From: a virus
Length of the DNA: 24,385 bases
Reading direction: 5' to 3' (one strand)
IMG/VR virus record: IMGVR_UViG_3300027782_000353
Span: 1-24,385 of that record
Under the pieces are notes generated by a model, which saw only the letters and a program-made list of their open reading frames with translations, had not been told where the DNA came from and did no database searches. Positions 12,702-19,358 of this stretch are shown here, one piece after another. Positions within the stretch are counted from its first letter, which is position 1, and each line of letters opens with the position of its first letter. A program made the position numbers and the translations under genes.

Positions 12702-13475
12702 ATGAAATTATTATCGGTCGGCAATCCCAAGACCTTAAAGGGAATGAAGCAAGGTTATAATACCTATATTCTTCATTTAGCACCATATACATTATCTGGT
12801 CATAATACCTGCCCTAAAGCAACCATTGGTTGTATTGATTCCTGCCTTAATACGGCAGGTCGTGGTGGTATGTTTAAAAAAGGCGAGAATACTAATACTA
12901 TTCAAAAGGCGAGAATTCGTAAAACTCAATTATTCTATGATAATCGGGAAGAGTTTATGTCTTTATTAGTAAAAGATATTCTACTTGCCATTAAGCAATC
13001 TGAGAAAAAAGGTCTTATTCCTGTATTCAGATTAAATGGCACCTCTGATTTATCATGGGAAAAGTATTCAGCAAAATTAGGTAATGTAGTATATACTAAC
13101 ATATTCGAGGCATTCCCTAATATTCAGTTTTATGATTATACCAAGGTGCTCGGTCGTAAAGTAAAAGGCATTACTAATTATCACCTTACATTCTCTATGG
13201 CAGATGGTAATTACTTGGATTGTAAACAGGCGGTTATTGAAGGTCTTAATATTGCGGTTGTATTTGGTATTAAGAAAGGCACCAAAATGCCTGAGAAATT
13301 CTTTAATTCTAATATGACCGTATTTAATGGTGATGAGTCTGATTTACGCTTTCTTGATCCAAAGAATAGTGTTATCGGTCTATATGCCAAAGGTAAGGCA
13401 AAGAAGGATATTAGCGGTTTCGTAAAATATCCAGTAGGTAATGATTATCAGTATACGATTAAGATTGCCGCTTAA
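12702..13475 (+). CDS. GP88/DUF7227-like cysteine-motif protein
   Basis: A 257-residue protein. NTCPKATIGCIDSCLNTAGR carries a C-x6-C-x3-C cluster (Cys37, 44, 48) followed by a GRGG turn, the hallmark I associate with the phage 'gene product 88' family. Further family-like parts are KARIRKTQLFYDNREEF, PVFRLNGTSDLSWEK, QFYDYTKVLGRK and YHLTFSMADGN. The family is widespread in phages of many hosts and its function is not established; the cysteine triad suggests a metal centre. AGGAAA precedes the ATG. Motif and family are read from sequence; the metal centre is inference. Confidence 0.82.
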   Translation: MKLLSVGNPKTLKGMKQGYNTYILHLAPYTLSGHNTCPKATIGCIDSCLNTAGRGGMFKKGENTNTIQKARIRKTQLFYDNREEFMSLLVKDILLAIKQSEKKGLIPVFRLNGTSDLSWEKYSAKLGNVVYTNIFEAFPNIQFYDYTKVLGRKVKGITNYHLTFSMADGNYLDCKQAVIEGLNIAVVFGIKKGTKMPEKFFNSNMTVFNGDESDLRFLDPKNSVIGLYAKGKAKKDISGFVKYPVGNDYQYTIKIAA

Positions 13476-13483
13476 TAGTTTTA

Positions 13484-13517
13484 TAGTAACCACTAACAAT
13501 ATAGTGGTTATTAGTAA
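13484..13517 (+). promoter_or_regulatory. AT-module hairpin D
   Basis: Twelve pairs (one G-U), 13484-13495 with 13502-13513, loop of 6 nt, then GTAAG. The core TAACCACTA/TAGTGGTTA extends that of hairpin C. It lies between the stop at 13475 and ATG 13538. Confidence 0.65.
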
Positions 13518-13537
13518 GATTATTATAAGGAGGTAGT

Positions 13538-13657
13538 ATGAAAACTGTATATTGCTGTGGTGGTGAAGAATGGGAGAGTTTAGAATTGGCAATTCAATAC
13601 GCCAACCATGTTTATATGACCCAAGGCATTATCCTTGGTATTGAAAAGGTAGAATAA
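13538..13657 (+). CDS. Small hypothetical protein, 39 aa
   Basis: MKTVYCCGGEEWESLELAIQ then YANHVYMTQGIILGIEKVE. The strong AAGGAGG site 5 nt upstream and the following start 1 nt after its stop support it. The CCGG motif is noted, but no family is known. Confidence 0.7.
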   Translation: MKTVYCCGGEEWESLELAIQYANHVYMTQGIILGIEKVE

Positions 13658-13658
13658 T

Positions 13659-13958
13659 ATGGACTTATTTGAATTAATTGATGAGGTGACAGAAATCACC
13701 GATAATTATGTTGCTCAAATGTGGCAAGTGCCGGCAAAACAATTAGGTCTTGACCATCGGTGCGGTAAACTGTTTGCAAATGCAGATTGTATTGCTGTAT
13801 ATAAAGCAAATGACCGTGCCTTACAGTATTATGGTGGTTTTGAATATGTTGATTCTGAATATCGGCATGAAATGGGTGAATTTGTATTCTATTCGGCTGA
13901 AGATGATAGAGTCCAAGGTCATTTGCAAGATTATTTAAATAAAGTAGAGGCAGAATAA
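13659..13958 (+). CDS. Hypothetical protein
   Basis: A 99-residue acidic protein: an N-terminal helix (MDLFELIDEVTEITDNYVAQ), a centre with CGKLFANADCIAVYKANDRA and YYGGFEYVDSEYRHEMGEFV, and a C-terminal helix. The 'YYGGFEYV..e....gefV.Ys.edeRV...l..Y' pattern resembles small phage proteins of unknown role. From here on, TTG leucine codons return and codon use resembles the non-AT-module genes. Confidence 0.75.
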   Translation: MDLFELIDEVTEITDNYVAQMWQVPAKQLGLDHRCGKLFANADCIAVYKANDRALQYYGGFEYVDSEYRHEMGEFVFYSAEDDRVQGHLQDYLNKVEAE

Positions 13959-13959
13959 A

Positions 13960-14109
13960 ATGAATACATGGCAATTTGTGGTAAGTGAATTAAAATCACT
14001 CCAACAAGGTTTTAATGATGACCAAGCGATTGCGGAATTGTTTGTGGAACAGAAGCTGTTGCGTGGATACAACATAACCAAAAGTAAAGACCAAGTATAC
14101 CATGCCTAA
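13960..14109 (+). CDS. Small hypothetical protein, 49 aa
   Basis: MNTWQFVVSELKSLQQGFND, DQAIAELFVEQKLLRGYNIT and a short tail, with GAGGCAG upstream. It is probably helical. Palindrome copy 6 lies inside its coding sequence (codons for KLLRGYN). Confidence 0.68.
   Translation: MNTWQFVVSELKSLQQGFNDDQAIAELFVEQKLLRGYNITKSKDQVYHA
14057..14074. promoter_or_regulatory. TGTTG-N8-CAACA palindrome, copy 6
   Basis: TGTTG, spacer CGTGGATA, CAACA, inside the 3' part of a gene. It matches the reverse complement of copy 9 at 17 of 18 positions. It ends 71 bp before the -10 hexamer at 14145. Confidence 0.58.
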
Positions 14110-14122
14110 CATGACAAAACGC

Positions 14123-14150
14123 TTGTGGTATTCATTGGTACCTGTATAAT
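14123..14150 (+). promoter_or_regulatory. Sigma-70 promoter with extended -10
   Basis: TTGTGG (14123-14128), 16-bp spacer ending GGTACC, TGTATAATGG with the hexamer at 14145-14150. It precedes the operon from 14178. Confidence 0.83.
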
Positions 14151-14177
14151 GGTTTTATTAATTGATTAGGAGATTAT

Positions 14178-14459
14178 ATGTTGAAATTTGAAGGTATTGC
14201 AAAAGTTGGTGATATTATTCGTGCATACGATTTTAAACCAATGGCAGGTCGTGATGATGCTTTTATTGAAGGTGTTGTAATTGATGCTAATAGTAATGAA
14301 TCGGGTTTTAGTTCTTATAAGATAAAAGTTACGGTCGATAAGTTTAAAAAATACGAAACCAAAGTTTCTGCTAGAAACCGTGTTGAGCAGATTGCTTTTG
14401 TACCACACCAAACCAGTTTTATGGAATTTGATTTTCGTGTAATCAATTTAAGTGAGTGA
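14178..14459 (+). CDS. Hypothetical protein with beta-barrel pattern
   Basis: A 93-residue protein with AGGAG upstream. AKVGDIIRAYDFKPMAGRDD, FIEGVVIDANS and YKIKVTVDKFKKYETKV read as a small SH3/KOW-like barrel ('vGd.ira.df.p..gr.d.fieG.V.d'). This type occurs in many T4-like phages without a known role. Confidence 0.75.
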   Translation: MLKFEGIAKVGDIIRAYDFKPMAGRDDAFIEGVVIDANSNESGFSSYKIKVTVDKFKKYETKVSARNRVEQIAFVPHQTSFMEFDFRVINLSE

Positions 14460-14469
14460 GAGGTTACTA

Positions 14470-14664
14470 ATGAGTAGAAAAATCAATCATTTTATTACTG
14501 AATTGGTTGCTGAAGATGTCAAAGATATTAAAAAGCTGAAAAAGGCGGAGTTGTTTACTTTGACGGTTCAGTTATTAGAGAATAATTATCGTGAATTGCA
14601 TAATGATACTATTGTAGAATTGTATGAAAATGTTTTTCACACTTATGTAAGGAATGCAGGATGA
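14470..14664 (+). CDS. Small helical hypothetical protein
   Basis: A 64-residue protein from ATG 14470, with GAGAGG 7 nt upstream; GTG 14452 in the same frame overlaps the prior gene and is less likely. Helical, Lys- and Glu-rich (LVAEDVKDIKKLKKAELFTL). Overlaps the next gene by 4 nt (ATGA). No family is recognised. Confidence 0.7.
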   Translation: MSRKINHFITELVAEDVKDIKKLKKAELFTLTVQLLENNYRELHNDTIVELYENVFHTYVRNAG

Positions 14665-14978
14665 ATACAATGAATTTTCGTTTAAAAGAAATAGCGATGT
14701 GCCAAGCATTAGAGAGTTATCAGGCACCAGCCAATTTTCGTTCCACTTATAAGGCAGTACCAATTGCTTTATATGAAGAAGTGAAACGGTTTATTGATTT
14801 TACCAAGTATTATGTTTGTTTTCGTGGTCCCCGCTTTAATGGTAGTTATTCTACCCGTAAGCGTGATGCTTATGCTTTTGATGTATACCAGCGTAGCGAC
14901 CGTGATACCAGAGAAATTCGTATTGAGCGTGATGCCTTTAATCGTGGTGTCCGTTGGGCAAATAATAGGAGTCATTAA
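14661..14978 (+). CDS. Hypothetical protein
   Basis: A 105-residue basic protein in an ATGA junction. An N-terminal helix (LKEIAMCQALESYQAPANFR) is followed by KYYVCFRGPRFNGSYSTRKR, with an Arg-rich end (RDTREIRIERDAFNRGVRWA). The basic, aromatic loop could contact nucleic acid; there is no recognised domain. Confidence 0.73.
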   Translation: MNTMNFRLKEIAMCQALESYQAPANFRSTYKAVPIALYEEVKRFIDFTKYYVCFRGPRFNGSYSTRKRDAYAFDVYQRSDRDTREIRIERDAFNRGVRWANNRSH

Positions 14979-14980
14979 TT

Positions 14981-15169
14981 ATGACACAAAGCGAATTGAT
15001 TAAAAAGTTAGAACAGGCACAAAGCCTGCTTTCGGATGTTTATCATTGGGCAGATACCAAAGGTGCTGGTGAATTGAAGGTAAGTGCTCATGTTGCATCT
15101 TTGATGAGTTGTGCTGATGACTGTATTATTGAAACGATTGACTATTTAACAGGTGAAAATGATGAATAA
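14981..15169 (+). CDS. Small helical hypothetical protein
   Basis: A 62-residue protein (MTQSELIKKLEQAQSLLSDV to IIETIDYLTGENDE), GGAG at 14969-14972 upstream. Two helices with two cysteines in MSCADDC. Overlaps the next start by 8 nt. Confidence 0.7.
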   Translation: MTQSELIKKLEQAQSLLSDVYHWADTKGAGELKVSAHVASLMSCADDCIIETIDYLTGENDE

Positions 15170-15353
15170 TGTATATATTGTAAAATCTGGTCAATTGGTA
15201 GATTTTAGTGGATGGGAATGGTTGAATCTCCGAGCTTTTACTGATTATGATAAGGCAGAAGAATTTATGTGGTCAGTTGAAAAACAGATTAAACCAGAAG
15301 ATTTAGGTGAAAAAGAAGATGTGCATATTGAAACATTAACATTAGAGGTGTAA
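15162..15353 (+). CDS. Small hypothetical protein
   Basis: A 63-residue protein starting MNNVYIVKSGQLVDFSGWEW. ATG 15162 is chosen for its spacing from AGG at 15151-15153; ATG 15159 is equally possible. The strand-helix-strand order (YIVKSG, YDKAEEFMWSVEKQ, DVHIETLTLEV) suggests a small alpha/beta fold. Function unknown. Confidence 0.7.
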   Translation: MNNVYIVKSGQLVDFSGWEWLNLRAFTDYDKAEEFMWSVEKQIKPEDLGEKEDVHIETLTLEV

Positions 15354-15354
15354 T

Positions 15355-15600
15355 ATGAGTGGTAATCATTTTGATGGTATGAGTGTGGACGAATTACAAT
15401 CGTATTTCTCCGATTTCTATAAAGATTATTATGGTTTTCGTCCTCGTTTTGCAACACCAGAACAATGGATTAATCGTGAGTGGTTGATACAAAGCATTAA
15501 TGGCATCCATGATGCTTTTGATGCTATGAAGAAAACGGCAAGTGGTCGTGAACAGTTGCGTGCTGAAGGTTGGCAAATTGATGAAAGTGAGTTTGTATGA
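15355..15600 (+). CDS. Conserved phage protein (YSDFYKDxYGFRPRF type)
   Basis: An 81-residue protein. The segment LQSYFSDFYKDYYGFRPRF is a pattern I recall in many phage proteins of unknown function, followed by a WINREWLIQSINGIHDAFDA helix and a GREQLRAEGWQI end. It ends in an ATGA overlap with the next gene. Confidence 0.8.
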   Translation: MSGNHFDGMSVDELQSYFSDFYKDYYGFRPRFATPEQWINREWLIQSINGIHDAFDAMKKTASGREQLRAEGWQIDESEFV

Positions 15601-15770
15601 GTTATGATTCAGATTTCGAAAGAGTTTACATGGTTGAATTTCAATCGGGTAGGGTTATTCATATTGGCCAATATACGGTTCAAGATGTATTGGAATATTG
15701 TGCTGATGAGCATGAAGGTGAAGTTATTAAATCAATCTATGAAGAAGTTTATAGTAAGTGGGAAGAATAA
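15597..15770 (+). CDS. Small hypothetical protein, 57 aa
   Basis: MSYDSDFERVYMVEFQSGRV, then IHIGQYTVQDVLEYCADEHE and a helical end. ATGA overlap upstream and TAATG downstream. The strand-turn-strand-helix order is typical of small phage proteins; no family is recognised. Confidence 0.72.
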   Translation: MSYDSDFERVYMVEFQSGRVIHIGQYTVQDVLEYCADEHEGEVIKSIYEEVYSKWEE

Positions 15771-16060
15771 TGGCAATTAGATATTCTACCAATTGGATGG
15801 GACCAATCAGTAAACAATGGTACAATGATAGAGACCTTGAATTGTGGACTTATTCCGCAGGTCGTATTGATTGTCGTGGTGAAGGATTGGGACCATACGG
15901 TGAAGAATTATATTTGGCACCAATGCTTACCGAAGATTGGGTCAGATTTACTAAATGGTTGAATACATTTGAAACTGATGCAATGTGGAATTTAAAAGAT
16001 TTGGTTGAATTGTATGAAAGAGTAAATCCAAAAATTACTTGGGCTGAAGGATATGAATAA
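15770..16060 (+). CDS. Conserved T4-like phage hypothetical protein
   Basis: A 96-residue protein: IRYSTNWMGPISKQWYNDRD, then YSAGRIDCRGEGLGPYGEEL and APMLTEDWVRFTKWLNTFET with an LVELYERVNPKITW end. I recall closely patterned proteins (sAGRIDi.G....y..Eigl..M..eDw..F..WL..fet) in marine T4-like phages. No function is known. Start ATG 15770 lies in a TAATG junction; GTG 15758 is less likely. Confidence 0.82.
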   Translation: MAIRYSTNWMGPISKQWYNDRDLELWTYSAGRIDCRGEGLGPYGEELYLAPMLTEDWVRFTKWLNTFETDAMWNLKDLVELYERVNPKITWAEGYE

Positions 16061-16449
16061 TGGGTATTAGTGCATATAAAGAAGTTACAGAATGGGATAA
16101 TTCGGAGTTTGTGGTGCCGAACCATACTTATTTGTTTGATGGCAAATCCAATATTCTGGCATATGCCAAGGCGAGCAATGATGAGTTGGTGATAATGAAT
16201 AAACCAATGAAGATTGATACCCGTAGGCGTAAGTTTGAGAAGGTCAGACACCGTGCCTTGGAAGCGTTTGGTAAAACATTGGAGAGCGTGCAGGAGGCGC
16301 CCGAAGGCATTGCTGTGAAGTCCGATAGTGGTAAGACTTACTATATTACGGAAAGTAATGGAAACTATCGGTGTAATTGCGTGGGGTTTGGTTATCGTGG
16401 AAAGTGTAAGCATATAGATGTTGCTAGGAAACAACAGTCTGGTAAATAA
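16060..16449 (+). CDS. SWIM zinc-finger protein
   Basis: A 129-residue protein. The C-terminal YRCNCVGFGYRGKCKHIDVA carries a SWIM-type zinc motif, C105-x-C107-x8-C116-x-H118. The N-terminal part (NHTYLFDGKSNILAYAKASN, then KPMKIDTRRRKFEKV) resembles a phage domain that often precedes such a finger. SWIM fingers bind DNA or proteins. It starts in a TAATG junction, and the last codons overlap palindrome copy 7. Zinc binding follows from the family; the partner is unknown. Confidence 0.83.
   Translation: MGISAYKEVTEWDNSEFVVPNHTYLFDGKSNILAYAKASNDELVIMNKPMKIDTRRRKFEKVRHRALEAFGKTLESVQEAPEGIAVKSDSGKTYYITESNGNYRCNCVGFGYRGKCKHIDVARKQQSGK
16419..16436. promoter_or_regulatory. TGTTG-N8-CAACA palindrome, copy 7
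   Basis: TGTTG, spacer CTAGGAAA, CAACA, in the final codons of the SWIM gene. It is identical to copy 2 even though that copy is non-coding. It ends 39 bp before the -10 hexamer at 16475. Confidence 0.6.
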
Positions 16450-16452
16450 TGC

Positions 16453-16480
16453 TTGTGGTATTCTGTGGTTCGTGTATAAT
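16453..16480 (+). promoter_or_regulatory. Sigma-70 promoter with extended -10
   Basis: TTGTGG (16453-16458), 16-bp spacer ending GTGGTTCG, TGTATAATGG with the hexamer at 16475-16480. It precedes the AAA+ gene at 16507. Confidence 0.83.
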
Positions 16481-16506
16481 GGTTGTTTTAGTGAGTGAGG
16501 AATAAT

Positions 16507-17379
16507 ATGTCAGAAATTAAATATGTTAATGGAAAATACACCGCCACAATTAATGGCAAAACCGTGAAGCGTAGCAATTTGAAGCATTTAGAATATGTCC
16601 TCAAAAAAGCAGGCAAACAATCTGTATCAGAACCAACACAATCAAAATTTACAATCAACCAACGATTTGGTTTTTTATCTGATATGATTGTAATGCTTGC
16701 CAAAGGTGACCAACCCTCCGTTGTAGTAACGGGACCTGGTGGTTTGGGCAAATCTCATACAGTTACCACTACATTGAGAAAAGCTGGACTCAAAGATATG
16801 TCCATTCTTGATGACTATGAGATTGGCGCCCAAGTACCAAAAAATGCGTTTGTTGTAATTAAAGGTTATTCTACACCTAAAGGTTTGTATCGTACCTTGT
16901 ATGAAAATCGTAATTCAATTATTGTATTCGATGATTGTGATTCAGTATTAAAAGATCCTGTATCATTGAACATATTGAAAGGTGCTTTAGATTCTTACTC
17001 AAAGCGTATCATTTCATGGCGTGCAGATATTAAAGATGAAGATTTACCGACCTCATTTGAATTTAAAGGTCGTGTGGTGTTTATCTCTAATATGTCCTCA
17101 TCACAATTAGACCAAGCAATCATTTCACGGTCTATGTCAGTTGATGTGACAATGACAGCAACACAAAAAGTAGAGCGTATGCGTTTCTTGGTGAAAGAAA
17201 AAGATTTCATGCCTGATTTTGATTTGGTTGCAAAGAATGATGCTTTGAATTTGATTGCCAAGTTGGTTGACAATGTAAAAGAATTATCTTTGCGGACTTT
17301 GATTCAAGTAACCAAGATTCGTAAATCTAATCCTAATAATAATTGGAAAGAATTGGCAGAATATGCCATTTGTGGATAA
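16507..17379 (+). CDS. AAA+ ATPase
   Basis: A 290-residue protein. After about 50 residues with a small Lys-rich N-terminal part come Walker A GPGGLGKS (76-83), Walker B IIVFDDCD (138-145), sensor 1 VVFISN (190-195) and an ISRS arginine (R208), then a helical lid. This single-domain AAA+ ATPase type is common in T4-like marine phages, and its substrate is unknown. It differs from the MoxR-like ATPase at 17736: Walker B is DDCD rather than DEVD. Start ATG 16507 follows TGAGGA; GTG 16495 in the same frame lies too close to the promoter. Confidence 0.87.
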   Translation: MSEIKYVNGKYTATINGKTVKRSNLKHLEYVLKKAGKQSVSEPTQSKFTINQRFGFLSDMIVMLAKGDQPSVVVTGPGGLGKSHTVTTTLRKAGLKDMSILDDYEIGAQVPKNAFVVIKGYSTPKGLYRTLYENRNSIIVFDDCDSVLKDPVSLNILKGALDSYSKRIISWRADIKDEDLPTSFEFKGRVVFISNMSSSQLDQAIISRSMSVDVTMTATQKVERMRFLVKEKDFMPDFDLVAKNDALNLIAKLVDNVKELSLRTLIQVTKIRKSNPNNNWKELAEYAICG

Positions 17380-17380
17380 T

Positions 17381-17650
17381 ATGAAAACTAGAAAATACTC
17401 AAAGACTGTAAAAGATTGGTTTAATAATTTCAAATCTTGTTATGGCAATCCGTCTATTAAAGATGAAGCAGAAAGTTTTTATAATGCTGGGTTCGATGAT
17501 GGTGCAGGTTGTATGTGTAGTGCCATGAGAGAAGCAGGAGTACCATTAGATAAAATCATTGAGGTGTATTCAAAGTTTGATCCTAAAGGTGAATCGATTA
17601 GTTATGGTATGATTATGGAAGATTGGGCAGATGAGGAATGTGTTGCTTGA
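17381..17650 (+). CDS. Hypothetical protein
   Basis: An 89-residue protein starting one base after the AAA+ gene stop. It is helical, with CMCSAMREAGVP and FYNAGFDDGAGC segments. The codons before ATG 17381 overlap the ATPase gene and are not used. Its last codons and stop form part of palindrome copy 8. Possible partner of the ATPase by coupling; no family is recognised. Confidence 0.73.
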   Translation: MKTRKYSKTVKDWFNNFKSCYGNPSIKDEAESFYNAGFDDGAGCMCSAMREAGVPLDKIIEVYSKFDPKGESISYGMIMEDWADEECVA

Positions 17651-17658
17651 AAACAACG
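17641..17658. promoter_or_regulatory. TGTTG-N8-CAACA palindrome, copy 8 (last base changed)
   Basis: TGTTG, spacer CTTGAAAA, CAACG. It spans the stop codon of the preceding gene. It ends 38 bp before the -10 hexamer at 17696. Confidence 0.55.
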
Positions 17659-17673
17659 GACTGAAAATATTTC

Positions 17674-17701
17674 TTGACTTATGGTGCGGTACCTGTATAA
17701 T
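17674..17701 (+). promoter_or_regulatory. Sigma-70 promoter with extended -10
   Basis: TTGACT (17674-17679), 16-bp spacer ending GGTACC, TGTATAATGG with the hexamer at 17696-17701. It precedes the MoxR-like gene. Confidence 0.88.
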
Positions 17702-17735
17702 GGTACATTAAATATGATTATTGTGAAAGGCGTAT

Positions 17736-18902
17736 ATGGCAGATTTAAATAAAAACGGCATTGCTTTTGTGCAGGCTGCTGAAAAGATTTTTGGTGTTGG
17801 TGCAGTATTGACCAGAGATGGTATCGCTCACGTGGTGAGTGAAACTGGCGTACCATATCCATATTGGTTTGTTACCAAAACAGAATATCGTAATGGTCCC
17901 CGTGGTGAGTATTTGTTGCCTAATATTGGCACCAAGAAAACAGCCAAAGCATCGGCACCTGTAGTAGAAGAAGAATTAGAAGTTGCGCTTCAGGCTCAAG
18001 TGTTAGAATTCCGTCAACCAAAAATGATTGATGAATCTGATTCTGCCGTGCCTGCTAAATGGCCTGATTATGTGCCATTTGGTTTCTATAAAGATATGAA
18101 GAATATCATTAATAGCAAGGCATTCTATCCTGTATTCGTTACTGGTTTATCAGGCAACGGCAAGACCTTGATGGTTGAGCAAGTGTGTGCTGAATTGAAT
18201 CGTGAGTGTATTCGTGTGAATATCTCCATTGAAACAGATGAAACCGACCTACTTGGTGGTCCTACTCTTATCAATGGTAATGTGGTCAATCGTGATGGTC
18301 CGGTTCTTCAGGCGATGAAGAAAGGTGCCGTATTGTTGATTGACGAAGTAGACCGTGGTTCTAATAAGTTGATGTGTTTGCAAGGCATTCTTGAAGGCAA
18401 ACCATACTACAATAAGAAAACTGGTGAAGTGGTAACACCTGCCAATGGTTTCACAGTAGTAGCAACGGCAAATACCAAAGGTCGTGGTAGTGAAGAAGGT
18501 CGTTATCTATCGCAAGTGCTTGACGATGCTTTCTTAGAAAGATTCCCAATCACCGTAGAACAGGAATATCCTGATGCCAAAACTGAGAAGAAAATTCTTA
18601 CACCGTTAATTGACGATAAAGAATTTGTTGAGAACCTTTGCCAATGGGCAGATGTGGTTCGCCAGACTTTTGACCAAGGTGCTACTGACGAGATTATCTC
18701 TACTCGCCGATTGGTACATATTGCCAAAGCGTATGGAATTTTCAAAGACCGCATGAAAGCAATTACATTGTGCGTGAATCGTTTTGATGCCGAAACAAAA
18801 ATGGCATTTTTAGATTTGTATTCAAAAGTGGATGCTACTGTCGAATCACCAGCGAATACAAGTACCACAGTTGCAAGTGCCGAAACACCGGTACAACAAT
18901 AG
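17736..18902 (+). CDS. MoxR/CobS-like AAA+ ATPase
   Basis: A 388-residue protein. About 115 N-terminal residues form an unknown domain plus a Pro/Glu-rich linker. The AAA+ part has Walker A GLSGNGKT (137-144), ETDETDLLGG, Walker B VLLIDEVD (199-206), sensor 1 VVATANT (241-247) and an ERF arginine finger (R269). ETDLLGG..L..G and the ATANT/LDDAFLERF order are typical of MoxR and CobS ATPases, which work with VWA-domain partners. The VWA/HEXXH protein at 2760-4898 is the obvious partner here. The C-terminus is Thr/Ala-rich. Family is firm; pairing is inference. Confidence 0.9.
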   Translation: MADLNKNGIAFVQAAEKIFGVGAVLTRDGIAHVVSETGVPYPYWFVTKTEYRNGPRGEYLLPNIGTKKTAKASAPVVEEELEVALQAQVLEFRQPKMIDESDSAVPAKWPDYVPFGFYKDMKNIINSKAFYPVFVTGLSGNGKTLMVEQVCAELNRECIRVNISIETDETDLLGGPTLINGNVVNRDGPVLQAMKKGAVLLIDEVDRGSNKLMCLQGILEGKPYYNKKTGEVVTPANGFTVVATANTKGRGSEEGRYLSQVLDDAFLERFPITVEQEYPDAKTEKKILTPLIDDKEFVENLCQWADVVRQTFDQGATDEIISTRRLVHIAKAYGIFKDRMKAITLCVNRFDAETKMAFLDLYSKVDATVESPANTSTTVASAETPVQQ

Positions 18903-18913
18903 TGGTAAACAAC

Positions 18914-18943
18914 CAAGGACTGGTTGCCAACCAACCGTCCTTG
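18914..18943. promoter_or_regulatory. Strong hairpin overlapping a promoter
   Basis: CAAGGAC (18914-18920), one bulged T, GGTTG (18922-18926), 5-nt loop, CAACC (18932-18936), GTCCTTG (18937-18943): 12 pairs. It starts 12 nt after the MoxR-like gene stop and covers the -35 and most of the spacer of the promoter at 18924-18952. There is no T-run. Confidence 0.65.
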
Positions 18944-18952
18944 TGTTACAAT
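18924..18952 (+). promoter_or_regulatory. Sigma-70 promoter embedded in a hairpin
   Basis: TTGCCA (18924-18929), 17-bp spacer, TACAAT (18947-18952) followed by GG. It precedes the winged-helix gene by a leader of about 48 nt. Confidence 0.72.
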
Positions 18953-19006
18953 GGCAGTTCAAGTAGTATTTTATATTATGTTTAATTTGATTAGGAGTAT
19001 TATACA

Positions 19007-19348
19007 ATGGCATTAACAGTTCGCAAAGGCAAAATCAACCGTCATGAAAAAATTACCCAAGTATTATTGAGTGGTAAGCCTGTTTCACCAGACGAAATCA
19101 TGGCTGTGTTTAAAGGCACAGACCAAGAGAGCGTGCTGTACCGCCTCTCGACCAACATCTATAACATTCGTAAAGATGGTGGTATTGTGAAAGTTATTAA
19201 ATCTGGCCGTAAGGTGACAGGTTATCAGTTGGTTAACTTCACAGAGTTCGACAAGAACGGCCGTTACCAAGGCAAAACAGTTGCTAAGGCATCACCTGCA
19301 CCTGTTGCTTCAGTAAAACCCGCAACAGTCCAACCTGTTACAGCGTAA
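19007..19348 (+). CDS. Winged helix-turn-helix DNA-binding protein
   Basis: A 113-residue protein, AGGAG upstream. Residues about 11-77 (KITQVLLSGKPVSPDEIMAV, YRLSTNIYNIRKDGGIVKVI, KSGRKVTGYQLVN) have the helix-helix-wing order of a small winged-helix domain, with a Lys/Arg-rich recognition region. The remaining 30 residues form a flexible Ala/Pro/Val tail (PAPVASVKPATVQPVTA). It is a candidate regulator for the palindrome-linked promoters; that is inference. A structured RNA begins about 10 nt after its stop. Confidence 0.78.
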   Translation: MALTVRKGKINRHEKITQVLLSGKPVSPDEIMAVFKGTDQESVLYRLSTNIYNIRKDGGIVKVIKSGRKVTGYQLVNFTEFDKNGRYQGKTVAKASPAPVASVKPATVQPVTA

Positions 19349-19358
19349 GAAGTAAAAT

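Noticed and set aside
10869-13517. AT-module hairpins as a CRISPR array
   Set aside because: Copies are hundreds of bases apart with genes between them, and repeats are not identical.
15850-16434. Long minus-strand open frame of 194 codons
   Set aside because: It is the shadow of two well-supported, coupled plus-strand genes and has no binding site or domain.
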